Source: Pinus tabuliformis (lineage: Eukaryota > Streptophyta > Pinopsida > Pinales > Pinaceae). Taken from it: a DNA stretch of 64,000 nt. The DNA lies in NCBI GenBank assembly GCA_031772625.1, contig CM062816.1, forward strand, positions 632,989,269-633,053,268, in the 5' to 3' direction. The notes beneath the pieces are model-generated. The model saw only the letters and a program-made list of their open reading frames with translations, had not been told where the DNA came from and made no database searches. A program made the translations under genes and the position numbers. Positions within the stretch are counted from its first letter, which is position 1. Each line of letters begins with the position of its first letter. Positions 1 to 11,931 of this stretch are shown here, one piece after another.

Positions 1-573
1 ACCATTGTTTCTCTCAGCATTTTCAGTTTCCTTAATTGTAGCACAACTTACTATTTTTAGCAGTTTTTCGGGTCCTGAACTTCTGGAGCCGTTTTGAGGC
101 CCTAAACGACGTTTTTTGGGAAATATGGGGGCAACATCTGTCCACGGACCGATGTTTCCCTTCCCAAAGTGGTAGTGCTCGGATAGATCTTTCTAATGAG
201 CTATTGTATGCGTCAAACGGAGATCGTATGCGAAAGTTACGACCCCGGGAAGTTGATGTACCAATTTACCCAAACGGGGCCCACAGTTTGGCGTTTCATC
301 TCCTAGGTTTAGGTTTTGGAATGTTAAGGGTTTTCCATTGTTTCTCAACAATAAATAGGCCTTTGAGCCTCATTGTAACACAGTTCAGAGGCATGTAGCC
401 ACCACATCTCTTCTCAGAGATAAGCTACCATCGCCCTAGCTGGTTTATTTCCATTTCTGGTTGTAAGCATATTTCAGTATTTTCCATTAATGAAATGAAG
501 TATTATTTCCACTGCGTCTTTATGTATATGGTTATCTCTGTAATTTGTTGCGTTCTTGTTTAAATCCAGATCA
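1..573 (+). repeat. 5' LTR of gypsy element A (partial)
   Basis: Colinear with 5250-5822. It ends in GATCA directly before the PBS. An AATAAATAG stretch near 346 may be the TATA-type promoter element. The 622-bp length deduced from the 3' LTR matches the LTR of element C. Confidence 0.93.
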
Positions 574-574
574 G

Positions 575-586
575 TGGTATCAGAGC
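575..586 (+). promoter_or_regulatory. Primer binding site, initiator Met tRNA (element A)
   Basis: TGGTATCAGAGC, the standard complement of the 3' end of plant initiator Met tRNA, one base after the LTR end. Minus-strand DNA synthesis would prime here. Confidence 0.95.
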
Positions 587-614
587 GGTCTGCTTTTTCT
601 CTATTTTTCTTTGC

Positions 615-1790
615 ATGTCCCCAACAAGGTCGGGATATAAGGAGTTAGGGCTTGAACTGGTTAAACCTTTGCAAGACCAGCCTCGCAAATCCCGACGACC
701 TCCCATGGCGGATGAGAAGAAAGACGAGGGGGCAGGAGATCCCATCAAAATCTTGCTCGAAGAAGCCCTCAAGCGACAACGAAACGCGATGATGGACAGC
801 TTTGCCCAGATCCTTCAGCGACTACCCAGAAGCGACGGATCAGCTTCCAGCAGCTACTCTGGAAATACCTCACCCTTTAAGGTACAAGTTAATTTTGAAA
901 TCCCCATATTCGAGGGTCAGATAGATGCAGATGCCGTGGATAAATGGTTAAATCTACTAGACGGTTATTTTTCTATTCATGAATTTTCGAGTCGGGAAAA
1001 GATTGTTTTCGCTCTTCTCAAAGCAGCCCCCCATGTCAAGGATTGGTGGGAAACCTACTGCGAGTAGAAGGATGAAAGTACTGGCTCACTATTTTCAGCC
1101 GCACCCACCTGGAATTCATTCCGGGATTCCATCAAGGAGCAGTACTACCCTGTCGGAAGCTATGAGGATGAATACATAAAGTGGACCACGCTGCGGCAGG
1201 GAAGGGACCAAGACGTGCCGGAGTTCACCAATATTTTCCATACCCTTCGCACAAAGTTGGGTATCAAGGATTCGGAGCAACATTTGATACTAAAATACCG
1301 TGGCTGCCTGCACAAGTACATCAAGGAAGAAATACAATTCCTGAACATCTCCTCGCTCGGTGCAGCATACCGATATGCCGTCAAGGTCGAGCAAAAGTTT
1401 AAACAAAATAAGCGAGACTTTGGATCTGTGAATCTGAAGCAGAGGAAAGGCGCCCCTAAGCCACAGAACAAAGGACAAAGCCAAGGCGGGACAACCCAAG
1501 ACAACCCGCCGAAGCTGCAAGCAAAGAACAACGCCACGAAGCCGAAAAAGGACACTGGAAAATGGTGTGAGTTCCATAAGAGCTCCACTCACAACACAAG
1601 TGAGTGTCGGGCCAAGCAGTCACTGGTGGCTAAGCTAAAGGTTTCAGAATTAGATGCATGTTCCGACTCTGAGTCAAAATCTGATAAGGGGAATGAAAAA
1701 GGGAAGCAGATCATTGATGCGGATCCCAACGCCACTGTTGCTACCGCCAAGATCCAGAAAAATGAACCCGAAGATCCAGAGGAGGAGGAG
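615..1790 (+). pseudogene. gag: gag region of element A
   Basis: Capsid/nucleocapsid part of a single gag-pol frame. The first ATG (615) lies 28 bases after the PBS; a second Met at 705 (MADEKK) is a possible start. A retrotransposon gag core covers residues about 95-260. It is followed by a basic KPQNKGQSQ-like stretch, then a zinc-knuckle variant CEFHKSSTHNTSEC (near 1566-1607), spacing CX2HX4HX4C instead of the usual CX2CX4HX4C. An acidic linker leads to the protease. An in-frame TAG at 1065-1067 breaks it, and the same TAG is in copy C at 18760. Otherwise the frame runs open to the protease. Product: virus-like particle shell protein; not functional as it stands unless the stop is read through. 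Confidence 0.9.
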
Positions 1791-3700
1791 CGTCTCTTCC
1801 ACTCCAAGATGTGGGTAAAGGGCTCCCCGATACAGTTCATTGTTGATAGCGGGAGTCAAAAGAACCTCATTTCGGTAGAGGTCGTGAAGCGGTTGGGCTT
1901 ACCGACCACAACACATCCACAACCATACACCATTGGGTGGCTTCACCAAGGACGAGATCTTCACGTGAGCCAGCAGTGTTGTCTTCCATACAACATCAAC
2001 CCTTCACGGATGAGGTATTGTGTGACATTACTCCCCTTGAAGTTTGTGATGTATTATTAGGACAGCCATACTTGAGGAAGCGACATGCTGTGTATGAATC
2101 AAGGCCTCGTGTTGTTATTATTACATTGGGAAATAAGTTGTACAGGATACCAGAGGTAGCACCACCTACCGCCATCTCTTTGATTACTACAAAACAATGC
2201 AGTAAGATCATTTCCAAAACTAGGAAATTTGTTTTCTTGATGATATGCCCTCAAGGAAAGAAGAAGACGGTGGCCGGAGCCTCCAGACAGGGTCCCTCTG
2301 CACGACAACTACAGATGGACAAGGTTGTGGAGGAGTACGAGGACATCTTCACCTCCCCTACAAGGGTTCCTCTGCACTGTTAGGTCAAGCACTCCATCGA
2401 TCTGACCCCAGGTGTGCCACTACCCAATGGACCAATTTATCGGCGCTCCGTTCTGGAGAACAATGAAATCAAGAGGCAGATTCAGGAGCTCCTGCAGAAA
2501 GGTCACATCCGTCCGAGTTCATCACCTTGTGGGAGCCCGATCGTGTTGGTACAGAAGAAGGATGGGACGTGGAGACTCTGTATTGACTATCGGGCGCTAA
2601 ACAAGATCACTGTCTGTAATAGGTACCCGATCCCACGGATTGATGACCTCCTGGACCAACTAAAGGGGGCGAAATATTTCAGCAAGATCGATCTGAAGTC
2701 AGGATATCACCAGGTACTAATCGAATCCTCTGATGTGTGGAAGACTACCTTCAAATCCAAGGAGAGCCTTTTCGAATGGTTGGTTATGCCTTTCAGATTG
2801 ACGAATGCTCCTGCAACCTTCATGAGGCTAATGGATGACATCTTGCGACCATTCACCAACTCCTTTGTAGTAGTATACTTGGATGACATTCTGATCTTCA
2901 GCCAGAGTTGGGAAGAGCACCTCCACCACATCCAACAGGTTCTCCAAACACTGCGGCAACACAAGCTATGTGCCAATTTGGAGAAATGCACTTTTGGCAT
3001 GACCCAGGTTCAGTATCTGGGATACATCATTGATGAACAGGGGGTGCATGTCGATCCAACCAAGATCCAAGCCATTCGAGATTGGCCATCTCCAACCACT
3101 CTAACGGAGCTCAGCAACTTTCTAGGTCTTGCCAACTTCTACCACAGGTTCGTGTTGGGGTTTTCTCAGATTACTTGGCCCTTGAGTCAAGTCACCAAGG
3201 GAGGGGTGAAAGCAAAATTATTTTGGTCTGAATCTCAATAGAAGGCATTCATGGAGTTGAAGGATCGCCTCTGCACGACACCAGTGCTCGCGTTACCAGA
3301 TTTACAACAACCATTTTAGGTCGAGACAAATGCCTCTGACTATGCTATTGGGGCAGTCCTTACTCAACATGGACATCCAGTGGAATATCACAGTGAAACA
3401 CTTTCAGAAACAGTCCGAAAGTACCCCACTTATGATAAAGAGATGTATTCCATTGTACAGGCCTGCCGACAATGGAAGAATTACATTTTGGGGAAGGAAA
3501 CGATGATCCACACAGACCACCAACCCCTGCAGTTCATACAGACCCAAGGAAAATTGCAGAATGATTGCCATCAGAAGTGGTCTACATACCTGCAACAGTT
3601 CCACTTGAATATCAAGTATAAGAAGGGCAACACCAATAATGTTGCAGATTGCCTCAGTCGACCACCGATCATGGCGTTAACCACCGTGCTCAACTCTTGT
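1791..3700 (+). pseudogene. pol: protease, reverse transcriptase and RNase H region of element A
   Basis: Continues gag. Aspartic protease motif DSGS is intact at 1845-1856. A one-base deletion near 2003 (judged against copy C) shifts the frame. RT follows, with the usual plant gypsy blocks: GSPIVLVQKKDG, IDYRALNK, and catalytic YLDD at 2876-2887. The RNase H has its DKE, HTDHQPLQ and NVADCLSR motifs, ending near 3665. Stops: TAG after PLHC near 2381 (copy C has CAG), TAG at 3239-3241 (shared with C) and TAG near 3319 (not shared). Catalytic motifs survive, so decay is recent relative to D and E. Function when intact: polyprotein cleavage, cDNA synthesis, RNA-strand removal. Confidence 0.92.
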
Positions 3701-5189
3701 GGGCATGAGACTTCTGATTGGCCACTTCTCTACAAAAGCGACCCAGAATTCGGCCACACATACCAGACACTCCTGGAGGGTGGGCATGTTCCAGATTTTC
3801 ACCTCCAGGATGCCCTGTTATGCCACCTGGGTCACCTTTGTGTTCCTTCAAGCGAGCGTGCCAAGATGATTTTGGAAGCACATTACAGTCGGGCTGCTGA
3901 GCATTTTGGGGTCGAGAAAACAGTGGCAGTACTACAAAATTATTTCTATTGGCCGAATCTTTGACAGGATGTTGGGAAGTACATCAGATAAAAGTACTGC
4001 CTATGCCATTGGCAAACCGACCATTAAGAAGCACAGCCTCTATACCCCGTTGCCTACCCCTAGTTGACCTTGGGAATCCATCTCCATGGATTACAAGTCA
4101 GGCCTTCCTTCCACTAAGCATGGAAATGACTGTGTTTTTGTGGTCGTCGACAGGTTCTCGAAGATGGTCATCATGGCGGCCTGCAAGAAGAATATCACAG
4201 CAGAAGCCACTGCTAAACTCTTCTTTGAACGAGTGTGGATGCACTTTGGGATCCCACAGTCTATCATCTCAGATCGGGACAGTCAGTTTCTCAGCACATT
4301 TTGGTCCAGTCTTTGGTCAATGCTGGACACCAAACTCACGAAGTCCACAGCCTTCCATCATCAAACTGATGGCCAGACAGAGGTTGTCAATAGGATGATT
4401 GTGCACATTCTGCGCATGTATAACTCAAAGCATCCACGCACATGGGACGAGAGCCTCCCCTATGTTCAGCACATCTACAACCGAGCTCTTCACAGCTCCA
4501 CTGGCCATAGCCCTTTTCAGATGGGTTTGGGATTCCAGCCACTATGCCCCATTGATGTGGCCATGGCACTTGCAGCTACTCACATAAATTCAACTCATGT
4601 CCAGTCCGAAACAGATAAGGCCACCAGCTTCATTGAGCACATCCAACATATTCGCCAGCAGGTCCATGACATTCTTGAGAAATCAAATGCCAAGTACAAG
4701 CAGCGACATGATCAACATCTGGTGCCACACAAGTTTCAGGTGGGTGACAAAGTCTGGTTGCATTTGCAAAAGGAACGCCTTACTGGAGCCTATCGGAAAT
4801 TGAGACCACTCCGATATGGTCCTTACACCATTACTAGGGCTATGGGAGACAATGCATTTGAGCTCAGCATTACCCCATTCCTTGGCTTGCACCGAGTGTT
4901 CAATGTGCACCGCCTTCGGCCATACTTTCCACCATTGCTAGACACATCTGACATTGCAGAACAGCTCAAACCCACAGAATTAAATCCAGATTTCATGGAG
5001 CAAGCTGCAACTGATCGGATCATGGACACACAGATCAAGAACACTCGCCAACATAATATCCAACTGTATCGAGTTGTCAAAGCATGCCAACTCCTTCAGC
5101 AGGGCAAGTGGCTCACCAGGGAACAAGTTCAGCAAAAGTTTCCTCATCTCATGGAGGAACTCAACGCAATGGGGACCATTGCTTCCTAA
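3701..5189 (+). pseudogene. pol: integrase region of element A
   Basis: Zinc-binding N-terminal part (HYSRAAEHFG, then YWPN) is broken by TGA at 3962-3964, a stop shared with copy C. A one-base insertion near 3985 returns the frame to that of gag. The catalytic triad is intact: Asp 4089 (MDYKSG), Asp 4272 (ISDRDSQF), Glu 4380 (DGQTEVVNR), with 35 residues between the last two. The GPY-type C-terminal module (RYGPYTI) and HRVFNVHRLRPY follow. The tail (QLYRVVKA...GKWLTREQVQQKFPHL) is in the position of a chromodomain but I do not see clear aromatic-cage residues. TAA at 5187-5189 overlaps the polypurine tract. From 4086 to the stop the frame is uninterrupted (367 codons). Confidence 0.92.
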
Positions 5190-5200
5190 GGGAGGAGGAA
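5188..5200 (+). promoter_or_regulatory. Polypurine tract, element A
   Basis: AAGGGAGGAGGAA abuts the 3' LTR and overlaps the gag-pol stop codon. It is the plus-strand primer site. Confidence 0.92.
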
Positions 5201-5822
5201 TGATCCAGGTGGATATTGGTGGCCACCTGCCATGTCCACCTGGACCCCCACCATTGTTTCTCTCAGCATTTTCAGTTTCCTTAATTGTAGCACAACTTAC
5301 TATTTTTAGCAGTTTTTCGGGTGTTGAACTTCTGGAGCCGTTTTGAGGCCCTAAACGACGTTTTTTGGGAAATCTAAGGGCAACATGGGTCCATGGACCG
5401 ATGTTTCCCTTCCCAAAGTGGTATTGCTCGGATAGATATTTCTAACGAGCTATTGTACACGTCAAACAGAGATGGTATGCCAAAGTTACGACCCCGGGAA
5501 GTTGATGTACCAATTTACCCAAACGAGACCCACAGTTTGGCGTTTCATCTCCTAGGGTTAGGTTTTGGAATGTTAAGGGTTTTCCATTGTTTCTCAACAA
5601 TAAATAGGCCTTCGAGCCTCATTGTAACACAATTTAGAGGCATGTAGCCACCACATCTCTTCTCAGAGATAAGCTACCATCGCCCTAGCTGGTTTATTTC
5701 CATTTCTGGTTGTAAGCATATTTCAGTATTTTCCATTAATGAAATGAAGTATTATTTCCACTGCGTCTTTATGTATATGGTTATCTCTGTAATTTGTTGC
5801 GTTCCTGTTTAAATCCAGATCA
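5201..5822 (+). repeat. 3' LTR of gypsy element A (622 bp)
   Basis: Begins TGATCC right after the polypurine tract and ends GATCA. Colinear with 1-573 and with the LTRs of element C. Confidence 0.95.
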
Positions 5823-6835
5823 TCACATGATGCTTGACTTGTAGCCATGTATTTTACTTTTTCTGAGCTTAGTGCCACATATCTTTGCTTCATGTTGTAC
5901 CAATAAACAACTACAAACTCAACACTGAAAAATTCCACCTAATGTATTCTTTCGGTCTGATACACTTTGCGCCCAATCTTCATCTATGAGGCCACACAAC
6001 TTCACTCCCTCTTTCTATCTATACCATAGTCCAAACTAGGTATTTCCTCTAAGGTACTGTAAAACATGCTTAACTACGTTCCAAAATAATTTGGTTGGCC
6101 TAACTATAACTTGGCTTAGCTGGTTTACTACATAACACATATATGGTCATGTGTTCACAAGATACATGGGCGAGCCCACTAGTTGTTCATAAATGGTAGC
6201 ATCCACTTCTTCACTTGAAGTGATATCCTCCTTCCTCTGGTTGTTTTCTAGATGTGTCTCCATGGTTTTACATCTATCCATGCATAATCTCTATAGTATC
6301 TCATTTGCATACTTTCCTTGAGAGACAAGAAATTGCATGTAGTCTTCCCATACTTCCAATCAGAGGAAATATTGCATGAAACCCATGTCCTACATTTCAA
6401 ATAACCTTGCAAGATCTGATCAGCTTCTCATCATTAGTTAGAATCAAATCAACAACATATAAGGTAATAATAAGAAATGTACCTTATACCAAGATGTGAT
6501 TGAGGTTTTCATCCGCTTCAATTTTGGTGAAGCCCAAACCGATGAGATAACTATCGGTCGTAGTGTACCAAGCACAGGGTGATTTCCTGAAACCATACAA
6601 TGCTCACTTGGGTCTGCACACATGAGACTCTCATTTAAATGTCTCAAAGTCTTCAGGTTGCTCGATGTACACCTCCTCCTCAATCACCTTATTGAGAAAT
6701 TTTGTTTTTACATCGATCCAGTGGATCTTCTAGCCCATTTGCATAGCCAGAGCAAGAATTGATCTAAGAGATGATCAATACCTTGCTATAGGAGCAAAGT
6801 TATCCTCATAGTAAATTCTTAAATTGATATGTTTT
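5823..6835 (-). pseudogene. pol: Ty1/copia pol fragment (RT and RNase H)
   Basis: Minus-strand translation, over several stops and frame changes, gives copia RT blocks in order: NFAPIAR, LALAMQMG, DVKTKFLN, VIEEEVYIEQPE, SHVCR, then LYVVDLILT near 6450, where the catalytic YVDD has become YVVD. Further on it gives the RNase H block RYVALSSEKVKYMATS near 5850. The 5' part of the polyprotein is missing: similarity stops near 6835, where the CACTA-like sequence begins. Gypsy element A interrupted it at 5823; the rest would lie left of the window. Long dead. Confidence 0.88.
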
Positions 6836-7326
6836 TTTCTTAATTGCTAATTGTCTTAAATGGGTTTCATCTTAAGTGGTCATTTTCTTAAATATAAAGC
6901 TTTTTCTTAAAATATTTTTGACTCAAACTATTTTTGTCTTGAATATAGAGTTTTCTCTTAAAATAATTGTCTTAAACTATTTTTGTCTTAAATATAAGGT
7001 TTTGCCTTAAAATATTTTTGTCTAAAATATAAAGTTGTCTTAAACTATTTTTGTCTTAAATACAAAGTTTTGTCGTAAAATATTTTTATCTCAAATTGTT
7101 TTTGTCTTAAAATATTTTTGTCTTAAACTCTTTTTGTGTTAAATATAATGTTTTGTCTTTAAATATTTTTGTCTCAAATTGTTTTTGTCTTAAAGTTTAT
7201 ATTTAAGACAATTCAATTGATATTAAAATTTAATGTAAAATAACCAAAATAAAAAGTAACTTTTTGAGGGAAAATATTTATTTTGTCTTAAAAAAATGTC
7301 TTAAAAGTGCTCTTGGTGTAGTAGTG
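6836..7326 (-). repeat. CACTA-like transposon terminus with subterminal repeats
   Basis: Read on the minus strand, the block starts at 7326 with CACTACTACACCAAGAGCAC, a CACTA-type end. It is then packed with the motif TTTAAGAC (plus strand GTCTTAAA, ten exact copies plus many one-mismatch forms, often within TTTTTGTCTTAAA). Crowded short subterminal repeats beside a CACTA end are typical of En/Spm elements, where transposase binds. No transposase and no opposite terminus were found, so this is a truncated end or a non-autonomous piece. The inner boundary at the copia fragment is approximate. Confidence 0.6.
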
Positions 7327-8596
7327 TATTATAAAATAATTATCACTGCTTGGTGGTAAAACAAACTTTGTGATAAATTGATAATCCAATCTCAATCAGT
7401 AAACAAATTTCTTGGAATGGCTTTTCATTTCATGTTAGTGCTGAAAATTATGTTATATTAATGGATTTTCATTTCAAGTTTCTTGGATTAGGAAAGGATG
7501 AATTAAGAAAAAACTGCAATGGAATGAACTTAGTGCCTTTTCTGGCCTTTTCCTTTAGATGGGGCTCTCCTTTCTTCCTCTTGCAATCGTTCAGAATTTT
7601 ATTTTCATAACATAAGCATCCTTAACGTGGTACATATGGATTGATGTATATGAATTTGTGTTGTTAACATTCATTGAGTCTTTCTCTCTATTGTTTTTAG
7701 AGTCAAAATAGAATGTAGCAACTTTCCTTTCTTTAATATGAGGTTTTACTTGTTCCTTGTAATCAATGGAATTGCAATTTTAGTATGTTGTTGACTCATT
7801 TCATTTTGCTACATGGCACAGGCACATGGTGAGATGGTTAATAACTATGAGACCTTATTCTTGTGCTTAAAACTATAATTGTGCATTTCATGGGCATTCT
7901 TGGTTCTGCTACAAAGACATTTGCTGCATCTTGAATGTTGTTGGTTGTTGTCTATATTCAAGGAAAGTTGAAACATATTTTCTTTTTTAATACTTATAGG
8001 AGAGGCCAATCGATCATAGAGACAAGTTTGAATAAAATCCTATAAGAGGCATTGGTAGACCAAAAACAATTGCATAATCAAGTGAGGTGATAGCTTCTCA
8101 AAGGATGTTCTCATGGCATCCAAAAATCACCTAGTAATACTATCTTTGCAATTCCATTTTATAATTTATGTTTTATCAATTCAAATAGTTTATATATTTC
8201 TGTAAATATGAAAATCCATAACTTGGCTAATTTATTTCATTATAATTTGGGAGTCTACTCATGTCCCACACTAGTTTCTTTATTGATTACAAGTACATTC
8301 CATTGGAGATAAATTGGTTGGAACATAGATGGATCATCAACAGAACATATTTTCTCATTTACATTCACACTGGTCTATTTTCCGTGTATTAATAGATTTA
8401 TGTAGTCTAAGAAATTACATAGTTTTGTTCCTTATAAATATTATGGCTCATATCATCAAGAATAAATTCAACAAGGAGAATGTGAAGAGGAATATGTTTT
8501 CTGATATAGATGGAAATATAAATTCTACCATGAAGAAACCGATGATATCATTTAACTACAAGTACATACATGGATTACTTCTTCAAGAAATTAATA
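7327..8596. other. AT-rich intergenic DNA, no gene seen
   Basis: No domain, terminal repeat or RNA gene recognised in either strand. A 110-codon open frame at 8329-8661 looks like chance: it overlaps the COG5 relic antisense and has no recognisable motif. Confidence 0.6.
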
Positions 8597-9690
8597 ATAA
8601 TGAATGGTTCTCTCTTCTTCGATGGCACCCTTTGCAAATGCCATACTATAATGATAGTTGAATGCAACTCGTCCCTACACAATCCCATCTTTAGCCACAA
8701 CCCCTCCTTTTCCTTCAAACCACCTTTGATCTGTGGTGTACCACTCCTATGAATATCATCCAAGCCAAATACCGAACCAAAACTAACTGACATGGCCTTC
8801 ATGTCCAATACCCAACTCACATGCTTAACATCTTGGGAGTTGTATTTACTAATCATGACCTCTATAGTGGACCTCAATTCCCCCATGTTGTAATAAACAT
8901 ACAAGGAACTTCCTAATTTATTTTGGTTCAAAGCATTCACTTCGCTCTCAAAATCCTTGATCGTCTCTAATCACAACTAGTTACCCACTTCCATTAATCA
9001 GGGGATATCCTCATCGAAAACATCGATGCATAGCATATCACATTCCTTTCTCAGGGTTTCAATTTCATTATACATTTTAGTAGCTTTCATGAGGTCCAAC
9101 TTGCTACTAGCACCTTCAAAATCCATCAATTTTCTCAGCTTTCTCACCTGTCTGATAACCCTAATACTGGTCTACAAAATCTCAAATGTCTCATGGAGGT
9201 GCAAAAATTTATGGGAATTTAACCTGATCTATTTGTAGAGCTCTGTAATCATAGACTTAACTCTCTGCACTAACCCTTATAGACTGCTAATAGGAGATTT
9301 AACCACGTTCAAAACCCCCTAGACATCCTTTAACCTCAATATTTGTTGAATCAACACGTTATGGTGTGAATAGGCTTCATTTCTTAGCAACTTTTCAAGC
9401 AAGTAAATCCCTTCAGATAGCTACTTTCACATGAGATCAAGGATCCACTATTGAGGACCTCGCTAGAAAATTACATCAAGTTGGAATCATCAGAAAGAAC
9501 TTTAGCGAAGATGGAATTGTTTATGAATTCTTGTTCAAGGGATCCATCATTGAAATACCACCATGGATCATTCAAAGTGGGCTCTCAGGGGGTGGAGCAG
9601 GGTTTAAGTGAGGCGATGCGGTGCAAAGGGGATGACAGAGTGTTATTTGCAAGTGATAGTTTCCCACCTCCTCTATGAAAGGTACTAATA
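8597..9690 (-). pseudogene. COG5: COG5 relic (conserved oligomeric Golgi complex subunit 5, N-terminal part)
   Basis: Minus-strand translation matches the N-terminal half of plant COG5, a subunit of the tethering complex for retrograde vesicles inside the Golgi. Recognisable in order: the Ser/Pro-rich start with LHRIASLK, a block around FAKVLSDDSN, LLEKLLRNEAYSHH, the heptad-rich segment with VRKLRKLMD and SKLDLMKATKMYNEIETL, CIDVFDEDIP, YYNMGELRSTIEVMISKY, VLDMKAMSV, GSGTPQI-like RSGTPQIKGG, LHSTIIIVWHLQRV and KKREPF. Similarity ends abruptly after KKREPF at 8600, perhaps an exon edge or a truncation. Several stops and at least one frame change occur in the first 300 bp; from 8940 to 8600 one frame of 121 codons stays open. 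No introns are visible inside. The C-terminal half is absent. Confidence 0.8.
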
Positions 9691-10277
9691 GACTTCGTCA
9701 TTTTCTTTTCCCTTTCAGTATGGATAATTGACATTGTAGAATTGTACTAGTGAATGGGAATGTGAATTCGTGGTGCAGGCCTTAAATGAATTGAAGAATG
9801 CACCGAATATCTTGTAAGAATTTAGAAAATGAAAATGTCGAAAGAGAAAGGGAAAAAAATTCAAATTCGTAGTGGTTTGAATGTGTGGATGTTGACCTTT
9901 AATAGTGCTTAGGAATTCTTGTTGACTAGGACTCATAAAATTCTACTTTCTAAGTCTGGTTGATAATTACCATGTACTTAAATTTCATAGGAATTTCTCA
10001 CATAATGTTAAATTTTAATATTAGCATGGATCCTTCATTAAAATGTTTCCATGTAAAATTTTGGTGAGTAACTTTGATATTTTGTTAGGTTGTTAATTAT
10101 GTCTAGAGGTTGTTAATTATGTATAGATAATTTGTTAAAATGTTTCTATGTGAAATTTTGGTTAATAACTTTTATATTTTGTTAGATTTTTTCAATTTGA
10201 AATTACTTTGAAGTCTCAATTCTCCAAATGGTTTGACCCACAAAAGAAATAAAAAGAGTATATTACTGAATAAGGTT
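9691..10277. other. Non-coding DNA, no feature seen
   Basis: AT-rich. A phrase of the form AAAATTTTGGT(G/T)A(G/A)TAACTTT(G/T)ATATTTTGTTAG occurs twice (near 10053 and 10152), a local duplication. Nothing coding. Confidence 0.5.
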
Positions 10278-10282
10278 GTTGC

Positions 10283-11559
10283 TATTGAAGGAAATGTAAC
10301 TAGGTTCACTCTTCGTAAATGTACCTTTGATATTTGTATTTATTCAAGAAAAGAAATATTATTTTTATAATATATGTCAATGAGCTTATTTCTCATTGAA
10401 ATAGGTCGAGCACACGTTAAGTTATATAGGTGAGTCAAATAGTCAAAAGAAAATGTTGAAGGCCTTAAGTGCATGTTACACCATGTATGAATATGTATTA
10501 AAGTCAAGAGAATACCTTCTAGCAAAGTCAATTATCCTCTTAGCCAAAGGCACCATCAAAGAATCTCCTTCAATCATATAAACCATTCGAAGTCTACTCA
10601 ACAAGTCAGCCTACAAACAAATAAACAAGTTGGCCTAAAAGGAGGGACAATCCTCTATAAATAGAGGTTGTCAAATCCAATACAATGCAATCAAGGAGCT
10701 ATGAAATCAACATATTAAGGAGACAAGAAAAGCGTAATAAAAGGATTAGAAAAGGGTCTTCAAGGACAAAAATGAAGAATCAAGACACATCGAGCCTTAG
10801 AGGTATATTCTATGGCTTATTATAGTTACACATGCGAGAAAAGGAGGGCTATTTGTATTCATTACAATAGTACTGTCACAGTCACATATCTCTCATTTTT
10901 TGGGCTATCAAAGTATGCATATAAGGCCTCTCTCTCAAGAAAATAAGAGGCTCAGTCAAGAAGCGAAGAAAGAAATACTCTATCATAGGAATATGGAAGG
11001 AATTCACCCACATGCATGAGAAACTAGGGTTGCACTACAGTCATAACAAGTCTGCAACTACACATCAAGAAGGAGCTTATTTGGACAAGAGAAGGAAGGT
11101 ATCCTTATATATGAAAGACTTCACTAAGTATCAAAGATATGTACCTCTTTTAAAGCTAGCATAACAAGGTCTATAACCAGTTTCCAGAAGAATGAAGTGT
11201 CGAAAGAAGGAGGACGAAGTTTCGGGGAACAAAGTGTTGGACAAAGGAAGGACTTGACTTGTGATTTGAGGATATAATTGTCAAGGGTCTAGGGTTTGGC
11301 ATTGATCCATAGCAGATTCAATAAGAGAAATTCAAAAAAAAAATTCCGCTAAATAGAAGAGAGGTTTTGGCCCTCGCAGAGAGCCAGCATTTATGTTCTT
11401 GTTCTTATGTTTTGGTAGTAGATTCATGAACCACACACACATGCATTAATAGGAAGAATAAGAATATTAATCTAAGAATAAAAGGTAGAAAGGCTCCACA
11501 AATTGATATCAAGTAATGAAGAATCACACTACACCTAATTTTCCCTTGATTCTTCAACA
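10283..11559 (+). repeat. 5' LTR of copia element B (1277 bp)
   Basis: Starts TATTGAAGG (the 3' LTR has TGTTGAAGG, so the TG has decayed) and ends CAACA. A TATA box, TATAAATA, lies at 10656-10663 inside CTCTATAAATAGAGG, a small perfect inverted repeat. Confidence 0.88.
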
Positions 11560-11571
11560 TGGTATTAGGGC
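11560..11571 (+). promoter_or_regulatory. Primer binding site of element B, degenerate
   Basis: TGGTATTAGGGC versus the consensus TGGTATCAGAGC: two transitions. It directly abuts the LTR end. Confidence 0.8.
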
Positions 11572-11931
11572 TAAGGTGATACATCAAGGAAAGGGCAACT
11601 CAGGAACACTTATCAAGGAAGGACATCTACAAGGTTGAAGCATCACACCTAGAAGTCTCAATAACTTCAAGGAAAAGAAGATCTCCAATCCATCATTTAT
11701 GAAGGAAGTCTACATAGAAAGAAGAAGAGCCTTACATAAACACACCTACAAAGAAAATCAGATCGAAGTAGGATCTACATCAAGCTACAAGTCATTAAGA
11801 AAATTTCATCATGAAGAAAGTCGACTTGGAGAAGGCAACTTGAAAAAAATCAATATCCAAGGAAGACAAGCCATAAAGTATTCAAGGAGGAATCAAACCC
11901 ATTACTTCTCAAAAATATATCAAGCAAGTAT

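Larger units (their letters stand above)
1..5822 (+). mobile_element. Ty3/gypsy LTR retrotransposon A, 5' end cut by window edge
   Basis: Nearly complete element: partial 5' LTR, PBS for initiator Met tRNA, gag-pol, polypurine tract and 3' LTR in canonical order. Aligning the LTRs shows that 49 bp of the 5' LTR lie outside the window. LTR ends are TGATC...GATCA. The base after the 3' LTR starts TCACA, the likely right target duplication; the left copy is outside. The two LTRs differ at about two dozen sites by eye over 573 bp with no indels, mostly transitions, so insertion is moderately old. Element C is a second copy of the same family. The target was a minus-strand copia pol. Confidence 0.95.

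Noticed and set aside
204..398. 64-codon frame in the 5' LTR of A, with an 84-codon counterpart at 5393-5647
   Set aside because: It is present in LTRs of A only in part, is broken in the LTRs of C, and has no recognisable domain. Treated as chance in a young LTR.
8329..8661. 110-codon plus-strand frame
   Set aside because: Its 3' part is antisense to the COG5 relic and no motif is present.
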